From Methanosarcina sp. (GTDB lineage Archaea > Halobacteriota > Methanosarcinia > Methanosarcinales > Methanosarcinaceae): a stretch of 11,831 nt of DNA. The DNA is taken from NCBI GenBank assembly GCA_017883485.1, contig JADGNM010000040.1, forward strand, positions 1 through 11,831. The letters run 5' to 3'. Under the pieces are notes generated by a model. That model searched no databases. It saw only the letters and a program-made list of their open reading frames with translations, and was not told the DNA's origin. The position numbers and the translations under genes are program-made. Positions 1 to 7,482 of the stretch are shown piece after piece; position 1 is the stretch's first letter; every line of letters starts with the position of its first letter.

Positions 1-349
1 AGCGGATGACTGAAGTACCATTGTGTGAGTTTAATATAGTTAAATTATATAAAATCGATAGCAAGATTGATACTTTTTCCTTAACCGATGACCAATGAGG
101 GCTGATCCAAAACTCGGAATTACGTCCACAATTCTCGAATTTGGAATAATCAATCTATCTTCTGATTAGGAAAATAGTTCTGAAACCCTTGTTGATGTAA
201 AACAAAATTGGTTTTGGGATCAGCTCGTATAATAAATCGTTTAAGAATACAATAATCTGGCTTTTTTCTAATTCTACTGAATCCCCGGATAGTTCGGGAT
301 CGGATCAAACAATAGTTTTTAGTAGGTTTCCGCACTAGATTATTTTGTT
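1..349. other. AT-rich intergenic region with repeat debris upstream of the glucan operon
   Basis: No gene with a convincing product is seen here. The stretch carries an imperfect inverted repeat (101-224, listed separately) and a 13-base motif GTAGGTTTCCGCA at 322-334 that recurs inverted at 6901-6913. TATA-like strings lie at 44-56 (AATTATATAAAAT) and 227-236 (GTATAATAAA); either could drive the downstream operon, but no spacing argument favours one. A 61-codon open frame on the minus strand (335-150, GTG start) spans most of the repeat. It is basic, matches no family I know and is more likely part of the repeat than a gene. Confidence 0.5.
101..224. repeat. Imperfect inverted-repeat element, possible MITE or IS remnant
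   Basis: The left arm GCTGATCCAAAAC (101-113) is matched by the right arm GTTTTGGGATCAGC (211-224), whose reverse complement is GCTGATCCCAAAAC. The arms are identical apart from one extra C. They enclose about 97 AT-rich bases, so the element is about 124 bases long, a size typical of miniature inverted-repeat elements. I see no clear target-site duplication. The match could still be chance or the end of a larger decayed insertion sequence. Confidence 0.4.
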
Positions 350-1486
350 ATGAAAGCTGTATGCATCTGTATGGGAGTGAATTTGCCTTACAGTCCAAAG
401 TGGTACTGGCCTGCAGAAGGTTTTTCGGGAGTGCCTGAAATGGACCGGTATTTTGACCGGAAAAACATTTTCTCTAAATTTAAATATACAGGCGGGCAGC
501 TTCTGCGGCTTAATGAATTACTGATGGAATCCGTGGAAAAAGGGGGAGTTTATTCCTTTGACCTGTCAGGGCCTTTCCTTGAGCAGTGCAGGTGGGACCC
601 TGAACTTCTCGAATCTTTCCGTGAACTCGGAGAAAGCGGAAGTATCGAATTTACAGGAAGCTGCAGCAACCATTCCCTGAGTTCATTGTATCCGGATCTT
701 TCCTGGTTCCGGGAAGAAGTGTTTGTCTACAGGGGGATGCTCAGGGAACTTTTAGGAGTTACTCCCGAAACTTTCGTAAATACCCAACTTCTATACACTG
801 GAAGAGTAGGATGCATGCTTGCCGAAATGGGCTTCAGGTGCCTGATTGCTGAGGGATCCAGGAATCTTATAAGTGGATACGAACCTGTACATGTCTTCGA
901 AAATCATCTTCCGACTTTGCTAAGGCATATAAACCTCAGTGAAGACCTTGAGCTGCGTTTTTCTAAAAAAGACTGGGGAGACTACCCTCTTACTCCGGAA
1001 AAATTCGCGGATTGGATTTCCAGTATGGAAGGGGATGTCCTGACCCTTTATTTTAACTATACGGGTCTTTGCGTTCATTACGAGAAGACAAGAACAATTG
1101 CTGATTTCATCCGGACTCTCCCGGGCGCCCTCAAAGCCCGCGGGATCAAAATGCTCACGCCTTCCGAAGCTGTAAATAAATTTGCACCTTTAAAGCTTCC
1201 AGCTCTCAGAACAGAACAGACAATCAGGTATGGGATGCATAATGCAGTAGGAAACCATGCTCAGCAGCTCTACCTGAGAGAGCTTGTGAGAGTTGGAGAG
1301 GAGCTTTCGGAGCTTAAGGGGAGTAAACATTACTGGAAATTGAAACAATTATTTGGCTATTTGCAGCAGGGCGAAATATTCTTTTCCATGAAACCCGGAA
1401 GTATCAGGAATGGGTATGAAAGGGCTGTGAACTATTTTTCCATCCTGTCCGATTTCAGGAGAGCTGTCCTGGAGGAAAAATCATGA
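350..1486 (+). CDS. Catalytically degenerate GH57 (alpha-amylase-like) protein
   Basis: This 378-residue protein has the glycoside hydrolase family 57 barrel signature and aligns over its whole length with the next gene. Shared stretches include FLEQC (77-81 against 77-81), the HSLSSL region (His108) and the LLY block near residue 147. The active-site residues are replaced. The region-1 HQP is NLP (Asn11), the nucleophile Glu is Gln146 (NTQLLY), and the acid/base Asp is Asn236, in FNYTGLCVHY instead of MDYETFGEH. All three changes are near-isosteric, so the fold and perhaps sugar binding may persist without hydrolysis. GH57 homologues lacking catalytic residues are a known class, of unclear role. 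The ATG at 350 is chosen because it aligns residue for residue with the paralogue's start. No Shine-Dalgarno precedes it, so the message may be leaderless or poorly initiated. It is first in a four-gene operon and is probably cytoplasmic, with no signal peptide seen. Confidence 0.85.
   Translation: MKAVCICMGVNLPYSPKWYWPAEGFSGVPEMDRYFDRKNIFSKFKYTGGQLLRLNELLMESVEKGGVYSFDLSGPFLEQCRWDPELLESFRELGESGSIEFTGSCSNHSLSSLYPDLSWFREEVFVYRGMLRELLGVTPETFVNTQLLYTGRVGCMLAEMGFRCLIAEGSRNLISGYEPVHVFENHLPTLLRHINLSEDLELRFSKKDWGDYPLTPEKFADWISSMEGDVLTLYFNYTGLCVHYEKTRTIADFIRTLPGALKARGIKMLTPSEAVNKFAPLKLPALRTEQTIRYGMHNAVGNHAQQLYLRELVRVGEELSELKGSKHYWKLKQLFGYLQQGEIFFSMKPGSIRNGYERAVNYFSILSDFRRAVLEEKS
1471..1475 (+). promoter_or_regulatory. 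Ribosome binding site fixing the start of the second GH57 gene
   Basis: GGAGG sits 7 bases before the ATG at 1483, inside the end of the preceding gene. That ATG overlaps the preceding stop as ATGA, an arrangement typical of translational coupling. Confidence 0.7.
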
Positions 1487-2679
1487 CCTCAGTCTGCATG
1501 TATTTCCAGGTGCATCAACCTTTCAGGCTGCGCAGGTTCTGGCCTGATGACAGATCCGGTTTTTACCGTTATTTTGACGAGAGAAGCAACAGGGAAATTT
1601 TTGAAAAAGTAGCCCGGAAATGTTACATTCCTACAAATGGAGCTCTTCTGGAATCTATTGATGAGCATGAAGGAAAATTCAGGTTTTCTCTTTCTGTTAC
1701 CGGGACTCTGCTCGAACAATGCGAACTCTGGGGAAAAGAAGTGCTTGAAGGCTTCAGACAGATGGCTGAAACCGGAGCTGTGGAATTCCTTGACGAGACT
1801 TTCTATCACTCCCTATCAAGTCTTTTTGAAAATAAAACAGAATTCATAGAAGAGATAAAAGAACATAGGAAACTCGTGTCTGACCTGCTGGGAGTTAAAC
1901 CTCAGGTGTTTCGGAATACTGAACTTCTCTATAACAATACAATAGCGAAGACTGCTTCGGATCTCGGCTACAGGGCAATTCTCACTGAAGGCGCGGATCA
2001 TATACTTAACGGAAGATCTCCGAACTTACTCTACAGAGCAAAAGGTTCAGGTCTCCCCATTCTCTTCAGAAACTACAAGCTGAGTGACGATATCGGATAT
2101 CGTTTTTCGGCAAGATGGTGGGAAGGATATCCACTGACTGCGGAGAAATGGGCGCGATGGGCTTCAGGGGTTAGAGAGGATTGCATAAATATCTTTATGG
2201 ATTATGAGACTTTTGGAGAGCACCAGTGGAAAGAAACCGGAATTTTTGCCTTTTTGCAAAAGCTGCCTGAAGAAGTCCTCAAGAGGAACCTTAATTTCAG
2301 CACTCCTCTCGAAATTGTCGAAAAATACTCACCCGTAGCTGAGATAGATATAGGGGACTTCTTCACCATATCCTGGGCTGATATGGAACGCGATACCAGC
2401 GCATGGCTTGGAAACGATATGCAAAGACGATGTTTTGAAGAAATGAAATTGCTTGAGCCTTTTGTAAGAAAAACAGGGGATCCTGAAATCCTGCGTACAT
2501 GGAAGCACCTGCTGACTTCTGACCATTATTATTATATGTGCACTAAATGGCTCGGGGACGGAGACGTACACTCTTATTTCAGCATTCACTCCACACCCTT
2601 TGATGCGGCAGTCAATTTCATGGCAGTAGTTATGGATTTCAAAGCCCAGGTATTCCGAAAACTTCGCGCAATAGCTTGA
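1483..2679 (+). CDS. GH57 family alpha-amylase / 4-alpha-glucanotransferase-type glycosidase
   Basis: A 398-residue intracellular GH57 enzyme, expected to cut or rearrange alpha-1,4-glucan such as stored glycogen with a retaining mechanism. The family's conserved regions are visible in order: VHQP (His11), VEFLDETFYHS (100-110, His109), FRNTELLY with the nucleophile Glu147, FMDYETFGEHQ with the acid/base Asp240, and a last region around WADMERDTSAW (298-308). It is shorter than the roughly 450 or more residues of many GH57 amylases, so the C-terminal helical part is compact. The ATG overlaps the upstream stop, with GGAGG 7 bases ahead. It lies between its degenerate paralogue and an ACT-V4R gene. 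I recall the methanogen pair MJ1611 (GH57) and MJ1610 (GH15), which matches the first and last enzymes of this operon. Exact specificity (amylase, transferase or branching) cannot be fixed by eye. Confidence 0.9.
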   Translation: MTSVCMYFQVHQPFRLRRFWPDDRSGFYRYFDERSNREIFEKVARKCYIPTNGALLESIDEHEGKFRFSLSVTGTLLEQCELWGKEVLEGFRQMAETGAVEFLDETFYHSLSSLFENKTEFIEEIKEHRKLVSDLLGVKPQVFRNTELLYNNTIAKTASDLGYRAILTEGADHILNGRSPNLLYRAKGSGLPILFRNYKLSDDIGYRFSARWWEGYPLTAEKWARWASGVREDCINIFMDYETFGEHQWKETGIFAFLQKLPEEVLKRNLNFSTPLEIVEKYSPVAEIDIGDFFTISWADMERDTSAWLGNDMQRRCFEEMKLLEPFVRKTGDPEILRTWKHLLTSDHYYYMCTKWLGDGDVHSYFSIHSTPFDAAVNFMAVVMDFKAQVFRKLRAIA

Positions 2680-2700
2680 TTTGATATTAAAAAATAATTT

Positions 2701-2706
2701 AAGGAG
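2701..2706 (+). promoter_or_regulatory. Ribosome binding site that decides the ACT-V4R start
   Basis: AAGGAG at 2701-2706 lies 10 bases before the ATG at 2717. An in-frame TTG at 2681 would place this motif inside the coding sequence and has no such motif of its own, so the ATG is preferred. Confidence 0.7.
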
Positions 2707-2716
2707 TTTGAATCAA

Positions 2717-3538
2717 ATGGTTAGAGATTTATTTACGTTTGCAGGCTTCAATGAAAATACGCAGATTGTATGGTTTACAATCGTTTATTCGAAAGAACCC
2801 GGAGCTTTATCTTCAATAATTGATTTCCTGGAAGCAGAGAATGCATCCATCCTGTATGGCAACCTGGATAATATTGCACAGGAAGCAGGACAATATTCTG
2901 TATATACAGAACTTAAAAAAGATATTAATCCCGAGGAATTCGCCCAAAAAATAAAGAGCCTGGGCGTCGTGAGTGAAGTAGAGTATGGGATTTCAGAATA
3001 TCGCATGGTTCATTCCGTTAACTTCCCCCTTTATGTAGTAGGAGTCAGGGGAGTTATCGCAAGGGCACTCACAATTGTTGATATCATAAAAACGCTCTAC
3101 CAGAATGCTCCACACGCAGAAGGACTTCTAACAATCTCAGGTCTTAAGGGAGGAATCCATTCGGCAAAATTTTTCAAGAGCATTATGCCTCTTGACGACA
3201 GTAACTACGCAAGCGTTATTGGGGAGCTCTACAGAGGTGTGGGCTGGGGGATTCTGGAAATAGAGTGTGATCCCAAGACTTATGAAGGAAAAGTCATTGT
3301 GAAAGACTCTTTTATAGCCGATACGTATGGGCCGTCTGACCAGCCAGTTTGTGCTTTTATGAGCGGCTATTTTGCTGGTTACCTGACCGATTATTTCGGG
3401 AAGGCTATAAGCGTCAGGGAGGTCAGCTGTAAAGCTACAGGAAAGAAGCACTGCGAACATATAATTTCGCTGGCACCCTCCGGAGGAACAGGCCTGGAAT
3501 ACCAGGTAAGAGGGGATACACGTGATAAAGCAACCTAA
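2717..3538 (+). CDS. ACT-like plus V4R (4-vinyl reductase type) domain protein, putative small-molecule sensor
   Basis: A 273-residue soluble protein with two regions. Residues about 17-92 read as an ACT-like fold, starting with a strand and then KEPGALSSIIDFLEAEN (26-42), a typical ACT loop and helix; ACT domains bind amino acids or other effectors. Residues about 100-252 form a V4R domain, recognised by its C-terminal hallmark: GYFAGYLTDYFG (217-228), then VREVSCKATGKKHCEHI (233-249), with Cys238, His245 and Cys246 as possible metal or ligand residues. V4R domains are ligand-binding modules found in regulators and in proteins linked to bacteriochlorophyll and phenol metabolism. No DNA-binding domain is visible, so this is not by itself a classical repressor. 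It is embedded in the glucan operon, 37 bases after GH57, and its end overlaps GH15 by 17 bases. I infer that it senses a metabolite and modulates the enzymes; this is untested. Confidence 0.75.
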   Translation: MVRDLFTFAGFNENTQIVWFTIVYSKEPGALSSIIDFLEAENASILYGNLDNIAQEAGQYSVYTELKKDINPEEFAQKIKSLGVVSEVEYGISEYRMVHSVNFPLYVVGVRGVIARALTIVDIIKTLYQNAPHAEGLLTISGLKGGIHSAKFFKSIMPLDDSNYASVIGELYRGVGWGILEIECDPKTYEGKVIVKDSFIADTYGPSDQPVCAFMSGYFAGYLTDYFGKAISVREVSCKATGKKHCEHIISLAPSGGTGLEYQVRGDTRDKAT

Positions 3539-5504
3539 TGTTATCCTGGGAAATGACGAGTTGCTTGTTACAATGGGAAGAAAGGGAGACCTCTTAGGTT
3601 TTTTCTATCCCCGCCGAGATTATGCCCAACATGTAGATGAGTCTGTTGCCTGTATCTATATAGATGGAAAACTTCTCTGGACAAATGAAAGCGATTGGCA
3701 CAGCATCCAGAACTATATAGAAGACACCAATATCGTATCCACAAAAATTTACCACGATTCGGGGATCCGGATTTCCATTCTTGACCTTGTGCACCCCGAC
3801 GTGCCTGTGCTTATCCGCAGGTTTAAGGTTCAGTCCCAAAAAAAGATTTCAGGGAAATTTTTCTACTACTCGAATTTCAATGTAGGCGAGATCTCTAACA
3901 AAAACTCAGGCTTTTGTGATTCGGATGCTCACCTGCTTGTACAGTACCGGCAAAACTATTATATCGGAATTCAATCCCTGCCCGAATTCACTGAATGGCA
4001 GATCGGCAAAGCTATGGATACCATATGGTGGACGAATTCCAAGTATGATATGGAAGATGGGAAACTCCAGCGGAATAAAGAGGATATAGGAAACATTAAT
4101 AACGCTGCTGGCTGGGATCTTGAACTGGAAGCTAACGGAGCAAACGAATTTGTTATCCTGATAGGAGCTGCAGCTTCCCGGAACCTCCTCTATAAGAGAA
4201 TGTATGAGCTCTCTAAAATGTCTCTGGAATATATTTTCGAGAAGACCAGGGAATACTGGGTAATGTGGCTTTCTAAAAAAAAGGTGCTCAAAATGCCAGG
4301 GCTAGAAGGATACGATAACCTGCGGCAGGAACTGTTCAGCGCCTATAACCGCTCTCTTCTCACGCTTCACCTTCTTCAAGACTGCGAATATGGATCCTTT
4401 GTGGCTGCTCCTGAGTTTGACCCCAATTTCGAGAAGTGTGGAGGATACGGCTTTTGCTGGAATAGAGATGCTGCCGAGATCGTACTTGCACTCAAGCACT
4501 CGGGTTATCCGGAGTATTGCGACATGTTTTTCAAGTGGTCTATCAGGACTCAACTTCCTGATGGTTCCTGGTTTCAGCGCTACTGGCTCAATGGGGATAT
4601 AGCCCCTTCCTGGGGTAATTTTGATTACTCGACTCAGATAGATGAAACAGGGTCCACACTTTATGCTATGGACATTTATTACAGGATTCTCGAAGGCCTG
4701 AAAAAAGTTGAATTCCTGGAAGGAGTATGGGTCTCCGTGCTCAGGGCTGCCGAGTACCTTATGAAACGGACGAAATCCGGGCTTCACGAAAGCTGTATGG
4801 ACCTGTGGGAGACTTACTATGGAATTTTCACATATACAAACGCTTCAATCTATGCCGGGCTTATTGGCGCTTCTCATATAGCTGAAGAAAACGGGGAAGA
4901 TGGCATGGCGAGGCGCTGGAGGAAAAGGGCTGAATTCGTCAAGCAGGCTACAATTGACCGTCTCTGGCTTCAAGAAGGCTATTTTGCAAAAGGAATTCTC
5001 AACGAAAAACTGGACAAAACTGTTGATGCGAGCATCCTGAGCGCTTATATTCCTTTTGGTATGCTGTCTCCAAAAGACCCTGTAGAGAAGGATATGATTC
5101 TGTTTATGATAGAAAATATCCGGAAAAAACTCTCTGTGCCAATTAATCAGAGTTACGGGATCAAAAGGTATGAAAACGACAGTTACATTGAAGGAAACCC
5201 CTGGGTAGTAACCACTCTGTGGCTCTCGGAAGCAATGTTCGCCCTTGCCCTCGACCTTCCCCGTGAAATAGAAGAGAGATATGACGAAACCGTGAACAAA
5301 CTAACCAGTGAAGGAATTAAATACCTTAAATGTGTTCTTGCCGGTGCAACCAGTACTGGACTTCTTCCGGAGCAGATGGATAAATCTACAGGTAAACCTG
5401 CCTGGGCAGTTCCTTTAGGATGGAGCGAGTCCCTCATGCTCGACAATATCCTGCTTCTGGACAAGATCTGTACGAAAAAAGCCGGAAGTGCGGAGCAAAG
5501 TTAA
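3522..5504 (+). CDS. GH15 family glucoamylase-type glycosidase
   Basis: A 660-residue protein that should release glucose from ends of alpha-glucans by an inverting mechanism. Residues about 1-240 form the beta-rich N-terminal domain of prokaryotic glucoamylases. Residues about 265-650 form the (alpha/alpha)6 barrel. Landmarks are FCWNRDAAEI (311-320), QIDETGSTLYA (372-382), MDLWET with the likely general acid Glu430, matching the fungal DLWEE motif, and LLPEQM with the likely base Glu617, followed by PLGWSES (631-637). Both catalytic glutamates are therefore present. The start is GTG at 3522, inside the end of the ACT-V4R gene, with GAGG at 3510-3513. The early VILGNDELLV matches my memory of how methanogen homologues begin. 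It is the last gene of the operon. A GH15 trehalase or glucodextranase is possible, because family members share these motifs. No signal peptide is seen, so it probably acts on internal glycogen. Confidence 0.85.
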   Translation: MIKQPNVILGNDELLVTMGRKGDLLGFFYPRRDYAQHVDESVACIYIDGKLLWTNESDWHSIQNYIEDTNIVSTKIYHDSGIRISILDLVHPDVPVLIRRFKVQSQKKISGKFFYYSNFNVGEISNKNSGFCDSDAHLLVQYRQNYYIGIQSLPEFTEWQIGKAMDTIWWTNSKYDMEDGKLQRNKEDIGNINNAAGWDLELEANGANEFVILIGAAASRNLLYKRMYELSKMSLEYIFEKTREYWVMWLSKKKVLKMPGLEGYDNLRQELFSAYNRSLLTLHLLQDCEYGSFVAAPEFDPNFEKCGGYGFCWNRDAAEIVLALKHSGYPEYCDMFFKWSIRTQLPDGSWFQRYWLNGDIAPSWGNFDYSTQIDETGSTLYAMDIYYRILEGLKKVEFLEGVWVSVLRAAEYLMKRTKSGLHESCMDLWETYYGIFTYTNASIYAGLIGASHIAEENGEDGMARRWRKRAEFVKQATIDRLWLQEGYFAKGILNEKLDKTVDASILSAYIPFGMLSPKDPVEKDMILFMIENIRKKLSVPINQSYGIKRYENDSYIEGNPWVVTTLWLSEAMFALALDLPREIEERYDETVNKLTSEGIKYLKCVLAGATSTGLLPEQMDKSTGKPAWAVPLGWSESLMLDNILLLDKICTKKAGSAEQS

Positions 5505-5541
5505 GGAAAAGGGAAAAACGAAAATAAAAGTGAAAAATTCT
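5505..5541 (-). terminator. T-rich terminator candidate for sppA
   Basis: Read on the minus strand beyond the sppA stop, this stretch holds five T runs of 4 or 5 bases (plus-strand A runs at 5507-5510, 5514-5518, 5521-5524, 5526-5529 and 5533-5537). Archaeal termination depends on such T tracts. The plus-strand operon ending at 5504 has only a weaker counterpart, a T5 run at 5573-5577 flanked by CTCA and TGAG. Confidence 0.4.
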
Positions 5542-5600
5542 TGAGCTGTCTGCAACTGAAAATTATTACTCATTTTTGAGAGCCTGGGTTTATTAACTTT

Positions 5601-6791
5601 TCAGGAGAGAAGTTTCCCATACGGACTTTTTTCAAAATAACTAACAAATTGCTGGATACTGCTGGTTTGTTCGGAATCCGAACCCAGGATGAGCTTTGAG
5701 AGACTAATCCTGTTCATATATACAATTTTTGGCTCTCCTGTGACCTTTCCGAGTTCCGCAGCCTTATCAATTGCATCGTAGATGTCTCCGAAACCATCTA
5801 TGAGTCTCAGCTCCTTTGCCCTTACTCCTGTATATACGCGGCCGTCAGCAAGGGCTTTTACATCGCTTCTGTTAATGTTGCGTCCTTCGGAAACTTCGGT
5901 TACAAAATTATCGTATACCTCCATAACTACAGTATTAGCATATTTTTTTTCCGTATCTGTAAGTCCCCTCCAGGGACTTCCCATATCTTTCAGTTCCCCA
6001 GACTTTACAATTTGATAATCAGTGCCGTTATTTTGATAAGCTGCAGACATATTCTGGAAGATCCAGATCACTCCAATAGATCCGGTAACCGTAGAGGGAT
6101 TTGCAATAATGTAATTAGCAGGCGCAGCAATATAGTATGCAGCACTGGTTGCAGAATCTCCCATGGAAACAACAACAGGGATACCATGTGCTTGAGCTTT
6201 CTTAATTTCTTCTACAATTTCCTGAGCTGCTGCGGGAGACCCTCCCGGACTGTTGATCCGAAGCACAATTGCTTTTACATCTTTATCCTTTACAGCGCTC
6301 CGGATGTTTTCAGAAATCTCTTCAGAGGTTGCATATCCAAGTCCTGCAGGAACGCTCCCCGTCATCATGGTGCCCTGTACGTAGATAACTGCTACCTTCT
6401 GAGAGGACCCCAGATTCTCTCCAATCCCAAAGCCGTTGATAATTGCCGCAGCACTGACCAGTATAATAGTGATGAGAGCCAGTATAATCAGCACGTAAGG
6501 AATCAAGCGGCGCTTTTTCTTCTGTGGAGGAGAGTTTGAATTCTTTTTTAAATTCTTACTTGCAGTTTCATTTGTTTCAGGAGTTTCAAAACAAGTTCCT
6601 TTACTCTCCATTTTTCCGAAATTAGTGTCAGCCGGAGTAGACTCGGCAGCAGAAGATTTATCTCTGGCATCCTCAGTGCCCTCAATAGGGATAAGTTTCT
6701 CTCTTCCGTCATAAGCACTACTCTCCAAAATGTCATCTCCAGATGTTCCCTCTGGTTTCGTGCCTTCTTGATTCGTGTTTTCATCGCTCAT
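5601..6791 (-). CDS. sppA: Signal peptide peptidase SppA, S49 family serine protease
   Basis: A 396-residue membrane-anchored peptidase that should degrade signal peptides left in the membrane. The first 90 residues are acidic, polar and probably disordered. KKKRR (91-95) and one hydrophobic segment (about 97-118) form the membrane anchor, with the catalytic domain expected outside. The S49 core runs from about residue 133 and contains INSPGGS (179-185), GDSATSAAYY with the nucleophile Ser216, TGSIGVI (236-242), and VKSGELKDMGSPWRG with the general base Lys268. The 52-residue distance between Ser and Lys equals that of characterised single-domain Bacillus and Thermococcus SppA. Length is somewhat above the usual 300-350 because of the long N-terminal tail. 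It converges on the glucan operon and diverges from metG. No Shine-Dalgarno precedes the ATG at 6791, while a TATA box sits about 35 bases upstream, so translation is probably nearly leaderless. Confidence 0.92.
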   Translation of the reverse strand: MSDENTNQEGTKPEGTSGDDILESSAYDGREKLIPIEGTEDARDKSSAAESTPADTNFGKMESKGTCFETPETNETASKNLKKNSNSPPQKKKRRLIPYVLIILALITIILVSAAAIINGFGIGENLGSSQKVAVIYVQGTMMTGSVPAGLGYATSEEISENIRSAVKDKDVKAIVLRINSPGGSPAAAQEIVEEIKKAQAHGIPVVVSMGDSATSAAYYIAAPANYIIANPSTVTGSIGVIWIFQNMSAAYQNNGTDYQIVKSGELKDMGSPWRGLTDTEKKYANTVVMEVYDNFVTEVSEGRNINRSDVKALADGRVYTGVRAKELRLIDGFGDIYDAIDKAAELGKVTGEPKIVYMNRISLSKLILGSDSEQTSSIQQFVSYFEKSPYGKLLS

Positions 6792-6816
6792 ATAAGAGGA
6801 CCGTGCAGTTTGGATT

Positions 6817-6829
6817 TATCTTTTATAAT
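6817..6829 (-). promoter_or_regulatory. TATA box of sppA
   Basis: The minus strand reads ATTATAAAAGATA here. With archaeal spacing of about 25 bases from box centre to start site, transcription would begin near 6800, leaving a leader of only about 9 bases before the ATG. Confidence 0.5.
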
Positions 6830-7220
6830 CAACTTGGGCTTTTTGAAAATTCAATTAAGGGAGCAGGTATATTATGAGAAGGTTCTGAAATAAAATGATT
6901 TGCGGAAACCTACATATAATAGAATCTGCTTAGCAGTTTGAATTGTCGAAGCTATTATAATCTTCCTATACATTTCATCCTTCTTTATATAGGTACTTCT
7001 ATTTTCGAACCTGATTTTTTATTTCCTAACCTTTAATTTACAATTTAGCAGGTTAATATGTTCCAGCTTACAGCCGTAAATCCCTTAAATACCAAAATAG
7101 GGATAAAGATACTTGCAGAATAGTATTAAAGTATTTATTTAAATTCTAACTCATAATAAACTTTTTAACGGAAATTAAGCTTCATTTGCGGAGGACAGCG
7201 AATATCCCGCCCTTCAATAA
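6830..7220. other. AT-rich intergenic stretch between sppA and the transposase remnant
   Basis: No coding signal is seen. It holds the motif TGCGGAAACCTAC at 6901-6913, an inverted copy of 322-334, and a GC-richer patch with an imperfect palindrome at 7188-7210 (GCGGA near one end, TCCCGC at the other). That patch lies just past the transposase stop, so it may include the end of the old insertion sequence. A small 6-base hairpin arm pair (7080-7085 with 7099-7104) is too weak to interpret. Confidence 0.5.
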
Positions 7221-7400
7221 TCACAATTTTAAATAATGCGACATTTTGTGTGTAAATGTACATTTCTCCCAAAATTCACCCAGTTCTTCCTTTAATACTT
7301 TAATACTTTTGAATGATTTTATTGACGTTAAATCTTCTCTTGTAATTTTCCAACAATATTCTGTTGGATTACTATCTGGGTAGCTGTAGGGAAAATAAGC
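7221..7400 (-). pseudogene. IS630-family transposase, C-terminal remnant
   Basis: Reading the minus strand from 7400 down to a TGA at 7223-7221 gives 59 codons, including FPYSYPDSNPTEYCWK followed by ITREDL, FWEKC and the end THKMSHYLKL. The first block is a slightly corrupted version of the IS630/Tc1-mariner hallmark LPPYSPDLNPIEYCWK, whose Glu is the third acidic residue of the DDE triad. The rest resembles the C-terminus I recall from Methanosarcina IS630 transposases. The N-terminal two thirds, with the first two Asp residues, is absent. The open frame continues upstream of 7400 toward metG but I do not recognise it. This is an inert fossil. Its former 5' side faces metG, which suggests the rest of the element was lost next to the metG promoter. 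Confidence 0.8.
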
Positions 7401-7403
7401 TAC

Positions 7404-7413
7404 ATTATAAAAG
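7404..7413 (+). promoter_or_regulatory. Predicted TATA box of metG
   Basis: ATTATAAAAG is the best TATA-like string ahead of metG. It predicts a start site near 7434 and a leader of about 49 bases. It sits only 4 bases beyond the recognisable end of the transposase remnant. Confidence 0.45.
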
Positions 7414-7472
7414 CAATAAGCGGAATATATTTCAGAACTGCAATCCTCAAAGATGAATACATAAAAATATGT

Positions 7473-7476
7473 GGAG
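7473..7476 (+). promoter_or_regulatory. Ribosome binding site deciding the metG start
   Basis: GGAG at 7473-7476 lies 6 bases before the ATG at 7483. A GTG at 7471 is in frame but overlaps this motif and has none of its own, so the ATG start is preferred. Confidence 0.65.
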
Positions 7477-7482
7477 ATAAGA

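Noticed and set aside
150..335. Minus-strand 61-codon open frame before the first GH57 gene
   Set aside because: It overlaps the inverted-repeat element, uses a GTG start, has no ribosome binding site I can see and matches no known family; treated as part of repeat debris.
5569..5580. CTCA-TTTT-TGAG as an intrinsic hairpin terminator of the glucan operon
   Set aside because: The stem is only 4 base pairs; the T run may help termination but the hairpin is not convincing.
6012..6539. 175-codon plus-strand open frame inside sppA
   Set aside because: It lies antisense to a confidently identified S49 peptidase and its translation is rich in Cys, Arg and Ser with no domain, as expected of an antisense shadow.
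7471..7482. Upstream GTG as the metG start
   Set aside because: It would overlap the GGAG ribosome binding site that is well placed for the ATG at 7483.
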